DNA from: Glaciecola sp. 33A
GTDB taxonomy: Bacteria; Pseudomonadota; Gammaproteobacteria; Enterobacterales; Alteromonadaceae
NCBI RefSeq assembly: GCF_002836745.1
Contig: NZ_PJAR01000042.1
Coordinates: 1 to 64,000, forward strand
Direction of reading: 5' to 3'
Length of the DNA: 64,000 bases
Part shown: positions 44,854 through 55,224 of the stretch, piece after piece
Layout of the letters: each line of letters opens with the position of its first letter
Position numbering within the stretch: the first letter of the stretch is position 1
Notes under the pieces: model-generated
Databases searched by the model: none
What the model saw: the letters and a program-made list of their open reading frames with translations, nothing else
Told to the model about the DNA's origin: nothing
Made by a program: the position numbers and the translations under genes

Positions 44854-46237
44854 TAAGTTACTGATAACTGTTGTTTCGACTTCTTTGTTCAGTTTCACTA
44901 ACTTTGCTAGCGCTGCAGAGTTTACTTTGCCTAAATATGAAAAGATGATACTTAAAAATGGCTTAACTATTTATTTAATGAAACAGGATGAAGTACCCTT
45001 AGTCGATGTTGTAGCCATCGTTAAGGCTGGGGCAGTAAGCGATGAAAAGGCGGGTGTAGCGCAAATGACCGCGAGTAATTTGTTGTTAGGTACAACGTCG
45101 CTGGATAGACAGGCATTTCAAGAAAAGCTGGATTTTATTGGGGCAGAAACAAGTAGCAGTGCAGCATTAGAATACAGTGTGTTGAGCGCCTCCTTGGCAA
45201 GTAAAGATATTGATACTGTATTACCTATTCTGCGCGACGTATTACTTAACCCTAGATTAAACCAAGCCGAGTTTGATCAACAAAAATCCCGCTATTTAGC
45301 TGATTTAGAACGTCAGACAGAAAGTCCAAGGGCCAAAGTAGGGCCGTTCTTTAATGCGCTTTTGTACGCTGATCACGTTTATGCAAATCCCGTTGGCGGC
45401 AATGTAGATTCAGTCCAAAGTATCACACTAGAAGATGTTAAAGCATTTCATGAAAAGTGGTTTAGTCCAGGCAATTCAGCGGTTATCGTGACCGGTGACA
45501 TTGATCCTAAGACCATGGCAAAAAAATTGAAAGAGCTGTTTGGTGAATGGGAGGGTGAGAAAGTCGTGGCGAAGGTGAACTCAATGTTACCTGCCCCTAA
45601 ACAATCAACCGTGTTGTTAGTGAACAAGTCGGATGCGACTGAAAGTACATTTTTAATTGGCGGACCCGGCATAAAACGCAGTAATGCAGATTTTGTTGCT
45701 GTATCGGTAATCAATACTATTTTGGGAGGCAGATTTACCAGTTGGCTGAATGATGAGTTACGAGTCAACAGCGGCTTAACCTACGGTGCGAGAAGTTCTT
45801 TTTCAAGTAATAAAGAGGGCGGCAGCTTTGCAATCTCTACATTTACCAAAACAGAAACTACCACTGAGGTGATTGATCTTGCATTAAAAACTTATGCCAA
45901 ATTATGGCAACAGGGTATTGATGCGGCCACATTGGATTCAGCCAAGTCTTACGTTAAAGGACAGTTTCCTCCGCGTTATGAGACATCATCTGATATCGCC
46001 TTTTTGCTAGCTGAAATGTTTGTATATGATTTTGATGAATCCTTTATTAACACCTTTACCCAACAGGTCAATAAACTTGATGTAGAGCGCAGCAAAGAAG
46101 TTATCGAAAAGTATTTTCCTAAAGAAAATATGCAATTTGTGATTGTGGGTAAAGCCGATGATATCAGGCAGAGCGTTAAACAATACGGTAAGCTGATTGA
46201 GGCTGATATAGAGGACAATAGTATTCGCCTCAATTAA
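44837..46237 (+). CDS. M16 peptidase-like protein (non-catalytic partner)
   Basis: This 466-aa M16 homologue has a signal peptide (ending NFASA-AEF) and the usual family blocks: GAVSDEKAGVAQMTASNLLLGTT, the R/Y-containing NSGLTYGARSSFSSN loop, and ALKTYAKLWQQGI. The zinc motif HxxEH is missing (AQMTASN stands at that position), so it cannot be catalytic itself. The conserved Arg/Tyr substrate loop remains. This is the classic active/inactive M16B pair encoded by overlapping genes. AGGAGG lies six bases before ATG 44837. Confidence 0.92.
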   Translation: MKTIFNKLLITVVSTSLFSFTNFASAAEFTLPKYEKMILKNGLTIYLMKQDEVPLVDVVAIVKAGAVSDEKAGVAQMTASNLLLGTTSLDRQAFQEKLDFIGAETSSSAALEYSVLSASLASKDIDTVLPILRDVLLNPRLNQAEFDQQKSRYLADLERQTESPRAKVGPFFNALLYADHVYANPVGGNVDSVQSITLEDVKAFHEKWFSPGNSAVIVTGDIDPKTMAKKLKELFGEWEGEKVVAKVNSMLPAPKQSTVLLVNKSDATESTFLIGGPGIKRSNADFVAVSVINTILGGRFTSWLNDELRVNSGLTYGARSSFSSNKEGGSFAISTFTKTETTTEVIDLALKTYAKLWQQGIDAATLDSAKSYVKGQFPPRYETSSDIAFLLAEMFVYDFDESFINTFTQQVNKLDVERSKEVIEKYFPKENMQFVIVGKADDIRQSVKQYGKLIEADIEDNSIRLN

Positions 46238-46239
46238 GG

Positions 46240-46971
46240 TTAGCAGGCAGCAGGGTCATCACTTAAATGGTGTTCTAAATGAAAGTTAACGTAGTTAGGT
46301 GTCACCGTTAGCCTTTCACACCATCTTGCATTTATGGTTCGTGCATGTTTGCGTGGTTATCTATCTAATAAATTAGGCACTGCTGCGTGTTCGGCCGCAT
46401 TCCTTAAGCGCAAAAATAATGGGTAGACTGTGAAATAGGCTGCAACCCTTAATAGATATAGGAAAGCATTTTTTAGTGAGAATAAAATAAACCAAAGCAT
46501 TACATTACAAAAAAACAGGAAGCCACAGACCCTTAACCAAATTAGTGACTATTTTAGAAACAATAAGCGTTTGTTTACTTGTTTGGTTTTTATAAACGGA
46601 ATCGTAATCCAATACACCAGCATTCATAAGCAACAGCGATCAAAAAATTAGAGCGCATTAGTTCCACTTAGGTCGCGTGCTACTTTTCGTAGCACGCTAG
46701 CATGGGTAATGGGATCATTTTTGTAATTTAGGTGGTCTGGATCATTTTGTGTTGCAGCGTCTTTATGACGTTGCAAGTGATATGTTCGATAAGCATCTAC
46801 GTCGGCAATAACTGGGGCCCCGCAGAATACACCCCTATCCAACGATTAACTTTTGGGCGCTTAAAAAGCATGTAATGCGCCTTGCCAATTCGACTTCTCA
46901 GAAAATTGACGAATGTCTGCGTTGTTACTTCCTGTAAAGTCGGTTTTTTCACGCATTTTTTCTACCCCCAT
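46240..46971 (-). pseudogene. Decayed fatty acid desaturase gene
   Basis: Pieces of a membrane fatty acid desaturase are spread over three frames in family order. At 46971 MGVEKMREKTDF starts one frame. GKAHYMLFKRPKVNRWIG follows in a second frame. Then DAYRTYHLQRHKDAAT-QNDPDHLNY...RKVARDLSGTNAL (second His box, HLQRH) ends at the TAA of 46648. LRLRNAAEHAAVPNLLDR, an in-frame stop, and PNYVNFHLEHHLSDD (third His box HLEHH) run to the TAA at 46240. The family motifs are clear, but there are two frameshifts, several stops and missing transmembrane segments, so no working protein can be made. It lies downstream of, and convergent with, the M16 pair. Confidence 0.75.
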
Positions 46972-47076
46972 ACCTAGTAACTGCTATCAACAAAGTTTGC
47001 GAATAAAAATACAACACAGCCAAATTTAAATAAGCAAAAGCTAGTTTTTAAGTCCACTCGTCACTTTAGTTAAAAA

Positions 47077-47706
47077 TTACTCTACTCCATTTCCTGGTTT
47101 GTTATCGGCTATTTTCGATAGCTTATTGTTTCCGATTGTATTTTGTGAGCGATTAATAGCAGATAACATCAACTGAGAACCAATCAGCGAAACCACGCAG
47201 TACCCAACAAAATAGTAAAAACCCATTCCTACATTCGATAACGTTTGCGTACTGATTTCAAAGTCGATAGACATACCAAAAAAAGAAAGTTGATGTTGTT
47301 CTGCGCTTTGTGCATGGTCAGTTGAGAGTACGGCAAGAAATATAGCAACCACAAAGACATCAGCCATCGACCATTTACCGATAACCGCTACAAATTTGCT
47401 AATTTTATGCTGAAATTCAACACTTTTAGTGAAGTAAACTGAGGTAATTAAACTGGTCTTAGTTAATGGGATCACCACAGAAAAAATAAATATGAGCAGA
47501 GCAACAAACAACCTATCTTCACTCACTAGTTCCTGTACCGTGCCTATTATGGATAGTTCTTTATTGACTAGCTCAGAAGAAATTGAGGGGCCAGAAAGAA
47601 CAACAGCAAGCTCCATATTTAATGTAAACATGGGGGCCAGAATACCTGGTACAAAAAGTCCAATTGCGATAATGCTGAGTACAAATCCTATGTGTTTTTG
47701 AAGCAA
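47077..47706 (-). CDS. PqiA-like membrane protein (single domain)
   Basis: This 209-aa protein has four transmembrane helices and the paraquat-inducible protein A signature VVIPLTKTSLITSVYF...IGKWSMADVFVVAIFLAVLS. Full-length PqiA has two such domains (about 420 aa), so this is a one-domain version. No pqiB or pqiC (MCE protein) gene is beside it. PqiA relatives are thought to work with MCE proteins in lipid transport between membranes. The start is TTG 47706 with AAGGT nine bases upstream. Confidence 0.82.
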   Translation of the reverse strand: MLQKHIGFVLSIIAIGLFVPGILAPMFTLNMELAVVLSGPSISSELVNKELSIIGTVQELVSEDRLFVALLIFIFSVVIPLTKTSLITSVYFTKSVEFQHKISKFVAVIGKWSMADVFVVAIFLAVLSTDHAQSAEQHQLSFFGMSIDFEISTQTLSNVGMGFYYFVGYCVVSLIGSQLMLSAINRSQNTIGNNKLSKIADNKPGNGVE

Positions 47707-47886
47707 TTTTTTTTACCTTAAATAATAGTTAGTTTAAACTTATCAACTCTATTATAAGTTGAGTAAAAAGATGAGTCACTTAAATCTTTGTATCAAGACT
47801 TTGCTAAATTTAGGCACACTGACTAAGCTGCACTTTGCACTCATATTAGAGTGATATTCCACGGACCTTAAGGATAGAACAAGATA

Positions 47887-48750
47887 ATGAATATGCTAAA
47901 AAAAGTTGCATGGATAGTGTTTTTATCGACGTCATTTTCGGTGCGATCAGCTTCTGTGTGGAAGGTAACCGATGGTGAAAACAGCGTTTATTTTGGTGGT
48001 ACTATTCATATTTTGAAAACTGAAAACTTACCTTTGCCAATTGAGTATGACATAGCTTACGCGGCTTCTGATAAGTTGGTTTTCGAAACCGATATTGACG
48101 GTATTAAAACGGTAGAGTTTCAACAAAAAATGTTATCAAAACTGACCTTGACCGATGGCACAACACTGCAATCTCACTTAAATGATGGAACTTATAATGC
48201 ACTGAAGACGCATTTACATTCCAGAGGTCTGCAGATCGTCGAGTTCCATCGGTTTAAACCTTCAATGCTGGCATTAATGATTTCAATGATGGAGTTTAGA
48301 GCAAACGGTTTCGACCACGATGGTGTTGACCAAATTTTCGCAAGCAGAGCAAAAGCAGATGGAAAAGCAATACAATGGTTCGAATCTGTTGATGAGCAAT
48401 TAGATTTTATAGTTAACCTCGGTGGCGATGATGACAATGCAATGATCAAACATACGCTTGATGAGATCCAAACTCTACCAGCCCTTATTGATGATATGTT
48501 ATCTAGCTGGAGGGATGGCGATCTCGAAAAATTAAATAAGTCGCTTGTTGAAGCAATGGAAAAAACGTCCCCTAAAATTTACGATAGCTTAATCATTCAA
48601 CGTAATAATAATTGGATGCCTAAAATCATGCAAATGCTAAAGGACAGGCCGACTGAATTTGTGTTGGTTGGTGCAGCTCACTTAGCAGGTAAAGACAGTG
48701 TTTTTGCTAAATTAGAGGCCAAAGGCTACAAGATTGAAAAGGTAAAATAG
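47887..48750 (+). CDS. TraB/GumN family protein
   Basis: This 287-aa protein has an N-terminal signal (ending SVRSAS) followed by a TraB/GumN domain. It starts WKVTDGENSVYFGGTIHIL (the GGTxH block), has the EADxxxF-like FETDIDGIKTVEF, the catalytic-like Glu of ESVDEQLDFI, and ends with RNNNWMPKIMQ...FVLVGAAHLAGKDS. The fold is related to metal-dependent proteases (Tiki type). Substrate is unknown. AAGGAT precedes ATG 47887. It is a single gene. Confidence 0.85.
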   Translation: MNMLKKVAWIVFLSTSFSVRSASVWKVTDGENSVYFGGTIHILKTENLPLPIEYDIAYAASDKLVFETDIDGIKTVEFQQKMLSKLTLTDGTTLQSHLNDGTYNALKTHLHSRGLQIVEFHRFKPSMLALMISMMEFRANGFDHDGVDQIFASRAKADGKAIQWFESVDEQLDFIVNLGGDDDNAMIKHTLDEIQTLPALIDDMLSSWRDGDLEKLNKSLVEAMEKTSPKIYDSLIIQRNNNWMPKIMQMLKDRPTEFVLVGAAHLAGKDSVFAKLEAKGYKIEKVK

Positions 48751-49000
48751 TCTAAGGCTAATATTATCTGCAAAACAACTGTTGTAGGTAGACCAAATGA
48801 AGGCTATTTGTGCAAGTAAATATAGCTGTTTGTTGACCTATAAATAGGTCAACAACACCGCATTTTCATTGCGATGTATTACATTCTGCTGTACCCTCTG
48901 CGATCTTAGTATCAGTTAGCAATATGCATAAGCTATTTTGCTAGGCGATTCCTGCTTAACAGCGTGTTAGGTCCTATCAGTTCTTCAAACGAGTATAACC

Positions 49001-50266
49001 ATGTCATTTAAATCCTTAGGATTATCCCCTCTTGTCCTGCAAGCTATAGAAGAAAAGGGCTACAAACAACCATCGCCAATTCAAGAACAAGGGATCCCGG
49101 TTGTATTAGAAGGCAAGGATGTCATGGCTGCTGCACAAACAGGCACAGGTAAAACCGCCGCGTTTACGTTGCCTATACTGTCGATGTTTGAGAACACGAC
49201 ACCTGCTGCAGCGAATAATGTTAAGGCGCTTATTTTAACGCCAACTAGAGAATTAGCAGCTCAAATCGACGAGAATATTCGTTCCTACGGCAAGCATTTA
49301 AACCTGAAAACTCAAGTCGTGTTTGGTGGAGTAGGTATTAATCCTCAAATGATTAAATTGCGCAGAGGTGTTGATATTTTAGTGGCGACGCCTGGCCGAT
49401 TAATGGATTTGTATCAACAAAAAGCAGTAAAGTTTTCTCAACTTGAAATACTCGTGCTCGATGAAGCTGACCGCATGTTAGATATGGGGTTTATTCATGA
49501 CATTAAAAAAATCATGGCAATACTTCCTAAAAAGAGACAAAACCTGCTTTTCTCCGCCACGTTTTCAGATGATATTCGCAAGTTAGCAAAAACAATTGTG
49601 AATAATCCGGTGGAGATTTCGGTTAATACCAAAAATAGCACTGCAACGGCAGTTGAACAGGTCATTATTCCTGTGGATAAAACAAATAAGAATACTTTGT
49701 TGAGCCATTTAATTATTGAAAATAATTGGCAACAAGTCTTGGTTTTTTGCAGAACAAAGCATGGTGCTGACAGACTCGCCAAATTTTTAATTAAGAGGAA
49801 CATTAGCGCGTCAGCTATTCATGGTAACAAAAGCCAAGGCGCGAGAACGAGAGCGTTAGCTGATTTTAAAAACGGTAAAGTTCAGATATTAGCAGCTACC
49901 GACATTGCCGCTAGAGGTATCGATATCAATGAGCTTCCGCAAATTGTGAACTTCGATTTACCTAATATTCCTGAAGACTATGTTCACCGAATTGGTCGTA
50001 CAGGCAGAGCTGGTGCGACGGGTCATGCTTATAGTTTTGCAACCATAGAAGACAAAAAAAATATCAGTGATATCCAGAGTCTGATAGGCAAAGTTATAAC
50101 AACTGAGGTGATTAAAGGTTTCGAGCCAAGTGAAAAGTTAGCACCTGTTGCCCTAAAAGCACAAAAACCAAAGCGCCCTAAAGGACCTAAAAATACACGT
50201 TCGGATGGGGTCAATGGAAATCGTGAAGGTCGGAATGATAAACCGAGGCAACCTAGAAGAAAGTAA
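49001..50266 (+). CDS. rhlE: DEAD-box RNA helicase RhlE
   Basis: This RNA helicase acts in ribosome assembly and RNA turnover. The 421 aa hold all helicase motifs: Q motif ([21 protein letters not shown]), motif [13 protein letters not shown], motif II DEAD ([13 protein letters not shown]), motif III SAT (LLFSATF), and motifs IV-VI ending [10 protein letters not shown]. The GF(I)HDIKKI block after DEAD places it in the RhlE group. The C-terminal tail is basic and rich in Lys, Pro, Arg and Asn, as usual for nonspecific RNA binding. The start is ATG 49001. Confidence 0.94.
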   Translation: MSFKSLGLSPLVLQAIEEKGYKQPSPIQEQGIPVVLEGKDVMAAAQTGTGKTAAFTLPILSMFENTTPAAANNVKALILTPTRELAAQIDENIRSYGKHLNLKTQVVFGGVGINPQMIKLRRGVDILVATPGRLMDLYQQKAVKFSQLEILVLDEADRMLDMGFIHDIKKIMAILPKKRQNLLFSATFSDDIRKLAKTIVNNPVEISVNTKNSTATAVEQVIIPVDKTNKNTLLSHLIIENNWQQVLVFCRTKHGADRLAKFLIKRNISASAIHGNKSQGARTRALADFKNGKVQILAATDIAARGIDINELPQIVNFDLPNIPEDYVHRIGRTGRAGATGHAYSFATIEDKKNISDIQSLIGKVITTEVIKGFEPSEKLAPVALKAQKPKRPKGPKNTRSDGVNGNREGRNDKPRQPRRK

Positions 50267-50530
50267 GGGCTATATAACTCGCTTAATTTATACAATGTTG
50301 CTGCGGTGAAAGAGTTCAGCACAGCCTATCGAGTCTTAATAATGTATTGGACTGCGGTGACAGGGATTCAATACTAGCTCCAAAAGTATAAAATGTGGCG
50401 GGTGTTGCTAACAGCTCCTATGATGACGCCGATTCATCAGTAGCTTTGCACGATGCCCCATAAATATCAATGATGCTTGTGTATAGCCTGCTTACCCGCT
50501 AATTTATGTTCATAATCACTTACATTGGCA

Positions 50531-52693
50531 ATGAACATGACGTCAGCGGCGGTATCAATCGAGCAAAAACACTATTCTACCTGTACCTTATGTGAGGCTA
50601 TGTGTGGTATTGAAGTCACCACAATAGGTCGTGAAATACTGTCTATTGTAGGGGATAAAAAAAATCCATTCAGTGAAGGTCATGTTTGTCCTAAAGCAAT
50701 GGCGCTAAAAGACCTATATGATGATCCTGACCGCATTAAAATGCCGTTAGAGAAAACAGCGTCTGGCTGGCAAGAAATTCCATGGGACGAAGCCCTAGAT
50801 AAAGTGGCGAATGGCCTGTTTGAAATTCAGCAACAGTATGGAGTTGAATCCGTAGCGACTTATTTAGGTAATCCCAATGCACATAATATGGGCTCTATTT
50901 TATATGGTCCTTACTTTTATCGGTCATTGCAGTCACACAATCGTTTTTCTGCGACGTCAGTTGATCAGCTTCCGCATCATATTGTGAGTCGAAAGCTATT
51001 TGGGCATCAATCACAAATTCCTATTCCTGATATTGATCGTACCCAATATTTTATGATTATTGGTGGCAATCCTTTAGCATCAAATGGCAGCATTATGACT
51101 GTTCCGCATATTAAGCGCCGATTAAAAGCCATTCAAAGCAGACAGGGTAAAGTGGTTGTTATTGACCCTAAACAGTCTGAAACAGCGGACATGAGCAGTG
51201 AACATCATTTTATTAAACCAGGCACTGACGCGCTGCTACTATTGGCAATGATCAATACTGTGTTTGCTACGAATAAAGAAGCACCAGCGCGACTGCTAGA
51301 ATTTGCACCCCAGTTATTAGACGTTAAGGATTACATATTGCCTTATACTCCGCATAAAGTGGCAACGAAAATAGGGATGACAGCAGCTCAAATTGAACAG
51401 TTAGTCAGTGATTTTTGTGCTGCAGAATCGGCCGTTTGTTATGGCCGAATGGGCGCAAGTGTGCAAGCTTTTGGCACGTTAACACAATATTTAATTATGC
51501 TGTTCAACATGTTAACCGGCAACTTAGATAAACCTGGTGGCATGATGTTTACGCAACCGGCTGCAGATTTTTTACCCCATTCTGGTCGTGGCTCAATTGG
51601 TAACTTTCATACTCGGGTACGCAAGCTTCCTGCTTTTGCTGGCGAATTTCCTGTTTCTGCCTTAGCTGAAGAAATGACAACGCCCGGTGAAGGTCAAATC
51701 AAAGCAATGGTTATTGGTGCAGGAAACCCGGTTCTTACTACACCAAACGGACAGCAGCTTGATGCGGCCTTTGAGAATTTAGATTTTGTGGTCGCCGTTG
51801 ATTTTTATATGACTGAAACCACTAGACACGCAAATATTATACTACCGCCTGTGACTGCGCTTGAACGAGACCACTATGATATTGTTTTCCATAATTTTGC
51901 GGTTCGTAACAGCAGTAAATATTCGCCTGCCATATTCCCACCAGAAGCAAACAGTAAAACCGATTGGCAAATATATCTGGGCCTAGCTGAGCGACTCGAC
52001 AAGCTCAATGGCTTACCTACTGATAAGTATCAGTTGCTGTGGGACAAAAAGCCAACAGGCGTAGTTGATGATATGTTGCAAATGGGGCGTTACCAGCATG
52101 CAGGCAAACCTATTAGCATTAAGACATTGTTAGATTTACCGCATGGTATTGACTTAGGGCCATTGCAAGCTGATCTACCTGGTGCAATTTTCCATAATGA
52201 TAAGAAAATCGACATGAGTTTTGATTATTTTATGCCCGACCTAACGCGTGTAGATAAACACTTTTTTGAGATTGACCTGCCAGATGATAACAGTCTGCAG
52301 CTGATTGGTCGCCGCCATTTAAAAACGAATAACTCGTGGCTGCATAATAGCAAGCGCATGGTCAAAGGGACTAATAATGGACTGTCTCGCTGCACGGCGC
52401 AAATTCACCCTGATGATGCGACTAAATTCGCAATACAAGACAAACAAATGATAAACGTAAAATCACGCGTGGGAGAAATCAGTTTGCCGGCAGAAATTAC
52501 ACATAAGATCATGCCTGGCGTTATTTCTATTCCGCATGGTTGGGGGCACAATAAGAAAGGTATGCGTTGGAAAACTGCAGAGCAACATGCAGGCGTCAGT
52601 GTGAATGACTTAACAGATGAAATGGTGATCGATGAATTGTCTGGCAATGCAGTGCTTAATGGCGTACCAGTTTGGATAGAGGCAAGCGTCTAG
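50531..52693 (+). CDS. Molybdopterin-dependent oxidoreductase (FdhF/NasA-like)
   Basis: This protein of about 720 aa is in the DMSO reductase superfamily. An N-terminal 4Fe-4S site is CTLCEAMCGI...GHVCPKA (C-x2-C-x3-C-x26-C), followed by molybdopterin-binding domains with IIGGNPLASNGS, FIKPGTDALLLLAMI, GNPVLTTPNG and VPHG-like (SIPHGWGHNKKGMRWKTAEQHAGVSVN). There is no Tat-like signal, so it is cytoplasmic. No partner subunit or maturation factor is adjacent, so its electron partner and substrate are unknown. I cannot identify a Cys or selenocysteine molybdenum ligand at the expected position (SVDQLPHH region). ATG 50531 is chosen, though the ribosome site is weak. Confidence 0.87.
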   Translation: MNMTSAAVSIEQKHYSTCTLCEAMCGIEVTTIGREILSIVGDKKNPFSEGHVCPKAMALKDLYDDPDRIKMPLEKTASGWQEIPWDEALDKVANGLFEIQQQYGVESVATYLGNPNAHNMGSILYGPYFYRSLQSHNRFSATSVDQLPHHIVSRKLFGHQSQIPIPDIDRTQYFMIIGGNPLASNGSIMTVPHIKRRLKAIQSRQGKVVVIDPKQSETADMSSEHHFIKPGTDALLLLAMINTVFATNKEAPARLLEFAPQLLDVKDYILPYTPHKVATKIGMTAAQIEQLVSDFCAAESAVCYGRMGASVQAFGTLTQYLIMLFNMLTGNLDKPGGMMFTQPAADFLPHSGRGSIGNFHTRVRKLPAFAGEFPVSALAEEMTTPGEGQIKAMVIGAGNPVLTTPNGQQLDAAFENLDFVVAVDFYMTETTRHANIILPPVTALERDHYDIVFHNFAVRNSSKYSPAIFPPEANSKTDWQIYLGLAERLDKLNGLPTDKYQLLWDKKPTGVVDDMLQMGRYQHAGKPISIKTLLDLPHGIDLGPLQADLPGAIFHNDKKIDMSFDYFMPDLTRVDKHFFEIDLPDDNSLQLIGRRHLKTNNSWLHNSKRMVKGTNNGLSRCTAQIHPDDATKFAIQDKQMINVKSRVGEISLPAEITHKIMPGVISIPHGWGHNKKGMRWKTAEQHAGVSVNDLTDEMVIDELSGNAVLNGVPVWIEASV

Positions 52694-52766
52694 CGTATAT
52701 AACGCTTGCCCAATCAAGTACCTAAATAGACTCACAACACAAAATTATGGTGTGTTTTAACGCGGT

Positions 52767-54473
52767 TTATTCAAACGTAAAAACGACAGATTGTCCGCGT
52801 CCAGAGGATTCCGAGGCCGCATCTAGTTCATCGCTAGTATGCAGAATGATGTGCATATCACCGAAGCTACTTTGATGCATGATGTAGCCCATTTCTTCGA
52901 GCTGGCTGATGACTTCTTCATCAAGGCCTTCATGATATCGAATTTCGTTTTTGGGTAGCAATTGATGATGAAACCGAGGTTGGTCTACAACATCTTGTGC
53001 GCTCATGCCAAACTCCAATGCATTCAATATAGATAAATACACCGAGCTGATGATGGTAGTGCCGCCGGGAGAACCGGTTACCATAACGACTTTGTTGTCT
53101 TCTAACACCATGCTAGGCGTCATCGATGAAAGCATGCGCTTTTGCGGTTGAATTTCATTGGCTTCACCACCTACGGCGCCAAATACGTTGGCTACCCCTG
53201 GTTTAGCGCTGAAATCGTCCATTTCATCGTTCAGCAAAAAGCCGGCACCTTCCACGACTACACCGCTGCCAAAGCCTAAGTTAATGGTCGTGGTATTTGA
53301 TACCGCATTACCCCATTTATCCATAATTGAAAAATGAGTAGTTTGTTCACTTTCTTTTAATCCTGGTTTGATGCTTTCAGTCACTGATATTTTATCGCGC
53401 AAGACACTTTGGCTGCGCATTGCAATATAGTCGTCAGCAATTAACTCATCAACTGGCACCTTTACAAAGTCAGGGTCCCCTAGGTATTCTGCTCTATCGG
53501 CAAATACGCGTTTACCGATTTCGGCCAATAAGTGCACGTAAGCAGCGGAATTATGCGCTAGTTGAGGCTGACCTTGGGTTAATATGTCATACATCTTTAG
53601 CCATTGTAGTATGGCTATACCACCTGAACTCGGGGGCGGAGCGCTTACCAATTCATATTCACGCCATTTTGTTTTAATGGGCTGCCGACTCTTGGCTTCA
53701 TAAGAAAGTAAGTCTTGTTCAGTAATTAGCCCATTTTCTTTACGCATAAAATCGCTAATTATTTTTGCGGTTTCGCCTTGGTAAAAACCATCTCGACCTT
53801 GATCTCGAATTCGCACGAGCGTGCTAGCTAACTCTGGTTGTTTAAATACTTCATTGGCTTTTGCTGAGCCAAAGTAGTCTTTAAAATTAACATCAAATCC
53901 GCGTTTTTCTAGGTCTTCAATATGCTCTGTAATAGAAGATGACAGTTTAGGATGTACAATAAAACCTTGCTCTGCCAATGTAACCGCAGGTTGCACTAAC
54001 TCCTTCCATGGCAAGCTGCCATACTTTTGATGTGCTAACCACATTCCTGCTACTGTTCCTGGGACCCCAGATGATAATACACCGATAACGGATTTATAAG
54101 GAATTACGTTGCCTTGCTCATCTAAATACATATCTTTGTGCGCAGACAACGGTGCTTGTTCCCGGTAATCAATAAAGTCAGCTTTTTGGTCTTTATAAAT
54201 CAACATGAAACCACCGCCGCCAATATTTCCTGCCTCAGGTAATGTGACTGCAAGTACAAGTTGCGCCGCAATAGCTGCGTCGACGGCGTTACCGCCTTTT
54301 TGTAATATTTCTTTGGCAACATCGGCACTGTAACTGTCGGGCATCGCTACAGCTGCTTGTGCAGTTTCATTTGCACTAGGACCCGATGCGGGTTGACTGC
54401 AGCCGAGAGTGGTTAAACACAAGGTAGCTAAAAGAATGAGATTGATTGGAAAACGGTGGTTGCTTGGCGCCAA
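52767..54473 (-). CDS. ggt: Gamma-glutamyltransferase (lipoprotein)
   Basis: Ggt cleaves glutathione and other gamma-glutamyl compounds and transfers the glutamyl group. The 568-aa precursor has a lipoprotein signal (lipobox TLGC), a large subunit with GGNAVDAAIAAQLVL and REQAPLSAHKDMYLD, the self-cleavage and nucleophile site TTHFSIMDKWGNAVSNTTTIN (Thr of TTH), and the small-subunit SGVVVEGAGFLLNDEMDDF and GSPGGTTIIS motifs. It should mature to a heterodimer at the periplasmic face. The start is TTG 54473 with AAGGAG eight bases before it. Confidence 0.94.
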   Translation of the reverse strand: MAPSNHRFPINLILLATLCLTTLGCSQPASGPSANETAQAAVAMPDSYSADVAKEILQKGGNAVDAAIAAQLVLAVTLPEAGNIGGGGFMLIYKDQKADFIDYREQAPLSAHKDMYLDEQGNVIPYKSVIGVLSSGVPGTVAGMWLAHQKYGSLPWKELVQPAVTLAEQGFIVHPKLSSSITEHIEDLEKRGFDVNFKDYFGSAKANEVFKQPELASTLVRIRDQGRDGFYQGETAKIISDFMRKENGLITEQDLLSYEAKSRQPIKTKWREYELVSAPPPSSGGIAILQWLKMYDILTQGQPQLAHNSAAYVHLLAEIGKRVFADRAEYLGDPDFVKVPVDELIADDYIAMRSQSVLRDKISVTESIKPGLKESEQTTHFSIMDKWGNAVSNTTTINLGFGSGVVVEGAGFLLNDEMDDFSAKPGVANVFGAVGGEANEIQPQKRMLSSMTPSMVLEDNKVVMVTGSPGGTTIISSVYLSILNALEFGMSAQDVVDQPRFHHQLLPKNEIRYHEGLDEEVISQLEEMGYIMHQSSFGDMHIILHTSDELDAASESSGRGQSVVFTFE

Positions 54474-54551
54474 GAGTGTTTCTCCTTGAATAGTAAAACA
54501 GCTTGAATTGAAGTTATATGACTATCGAAATGGTAACACTAATCTTTGTCT

Positions 54552-55217
54552 ATGCAACTAGCCATAAAGCTCTCCATGCATCTTACTATTTGCAAAGTGC
54601 TCAATTACAAAAAAGCGGCACCAGCAGATGACAGTGGGGCGCCTCAGGAGTACACTATTGAAGGATCCATAACCGATAGTAGCATCGTGTCTTCGTTAAA
54701 GTATTTAGCCTCTTACGCTCCTGACTTGCAGCAGCAGATTGCACAATTGTTGTCGCAAAATCGTCTGACTGATTATTTGCTTCAGAAATACCCTACAGTT
54801 AGCGACATACCAAACGACGCAGCCCTTCGTGGCTATGTAATGGATCTGAAAAATCAGTATCTTAAAAAGTCCCAGCCACTGAGCAAGATAGTATTTGATA
54901 AGAAAATTCATGTGGTAAATAATGCATTAGGTTTGCATAGCTTTGTATCCAGAGTCCAGGGCGGTAAGCTAAAGAGTAAAAATGAAATCCGTATTAGTAC
55001 TTTATTTAAGAATGCACCGCATGAATTTCTTAATATGATTGTGGTGCATGAATTGGCACATTTAAAAGAAAAAAATCATAACAAAGCGTTTTATCAACTT
55101 TGCCGGCATATGTTGCCTGACTACCATCAAATAGAGTTTGATGTCAGAGTCTATCTAACCCATTTGGAAGAAAAGGGTGAAGTTTATATGAATCAATCTG
55201 TTATTAACAAAGCATGA
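54552..55217 (+). CDS. YgjP-like metallopeptidase domain protein (DUF45)
   Basis: This protein of about 221 aa has a C-terminal zinc-peptidase-like motif: VVHELAHLKEKNHNKAFYQLCRHMLPDY holds HELAH and the later His of NHNKAF, the YgjP/WLM-like arrangement. The N-terminal half (residues 30-110) has no recognised domain. The role is unknown. The start is uncertain: ATG 54552 and a later ATG at 54576 are possible, and neither has a clear ribosome site. It is followed after 7 bp by yacL, so the two are co-transcribed. Confidence 0.78.
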   Translation: MQLAIKLSMHLTICKVLNYKKAAPADDSGAPQEYTIEGSITDSSIVSSLKYLASYAPDLQQQIAQLLSQNRLTDYLLQKYPTVSDIPNDAALRGYVMDLKNQYLKKSQPLSKIVFDKKIHVVNNALGLHSFVSRVQGGKLKSKNEIRISTLFKNAPHEFLNMIVVHELAHLKEKNHNKAFYQLCRHMLPDYHQIEFDVRVYLTHLEEKGEVYMNQSVINKA

Positions 55218-55224
55218 GGCAATG

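Noticed and set aside
45448-45768. Antisense frame of 106 codons inside the second M16 gene
   Set aside because: The plus-strand M16 protein is clear over the whole stretch; the antisense frame has no translation signal.
46648-46842. Stand-alone 64-aa protein (MDRGVFCGAPV...)
   Set aside because: Its sequence is the middle of a fatty acid desaturase, and flanking pieces of the same protein lie in other frames. It is a fragment of the pseudogene and not a small gene.
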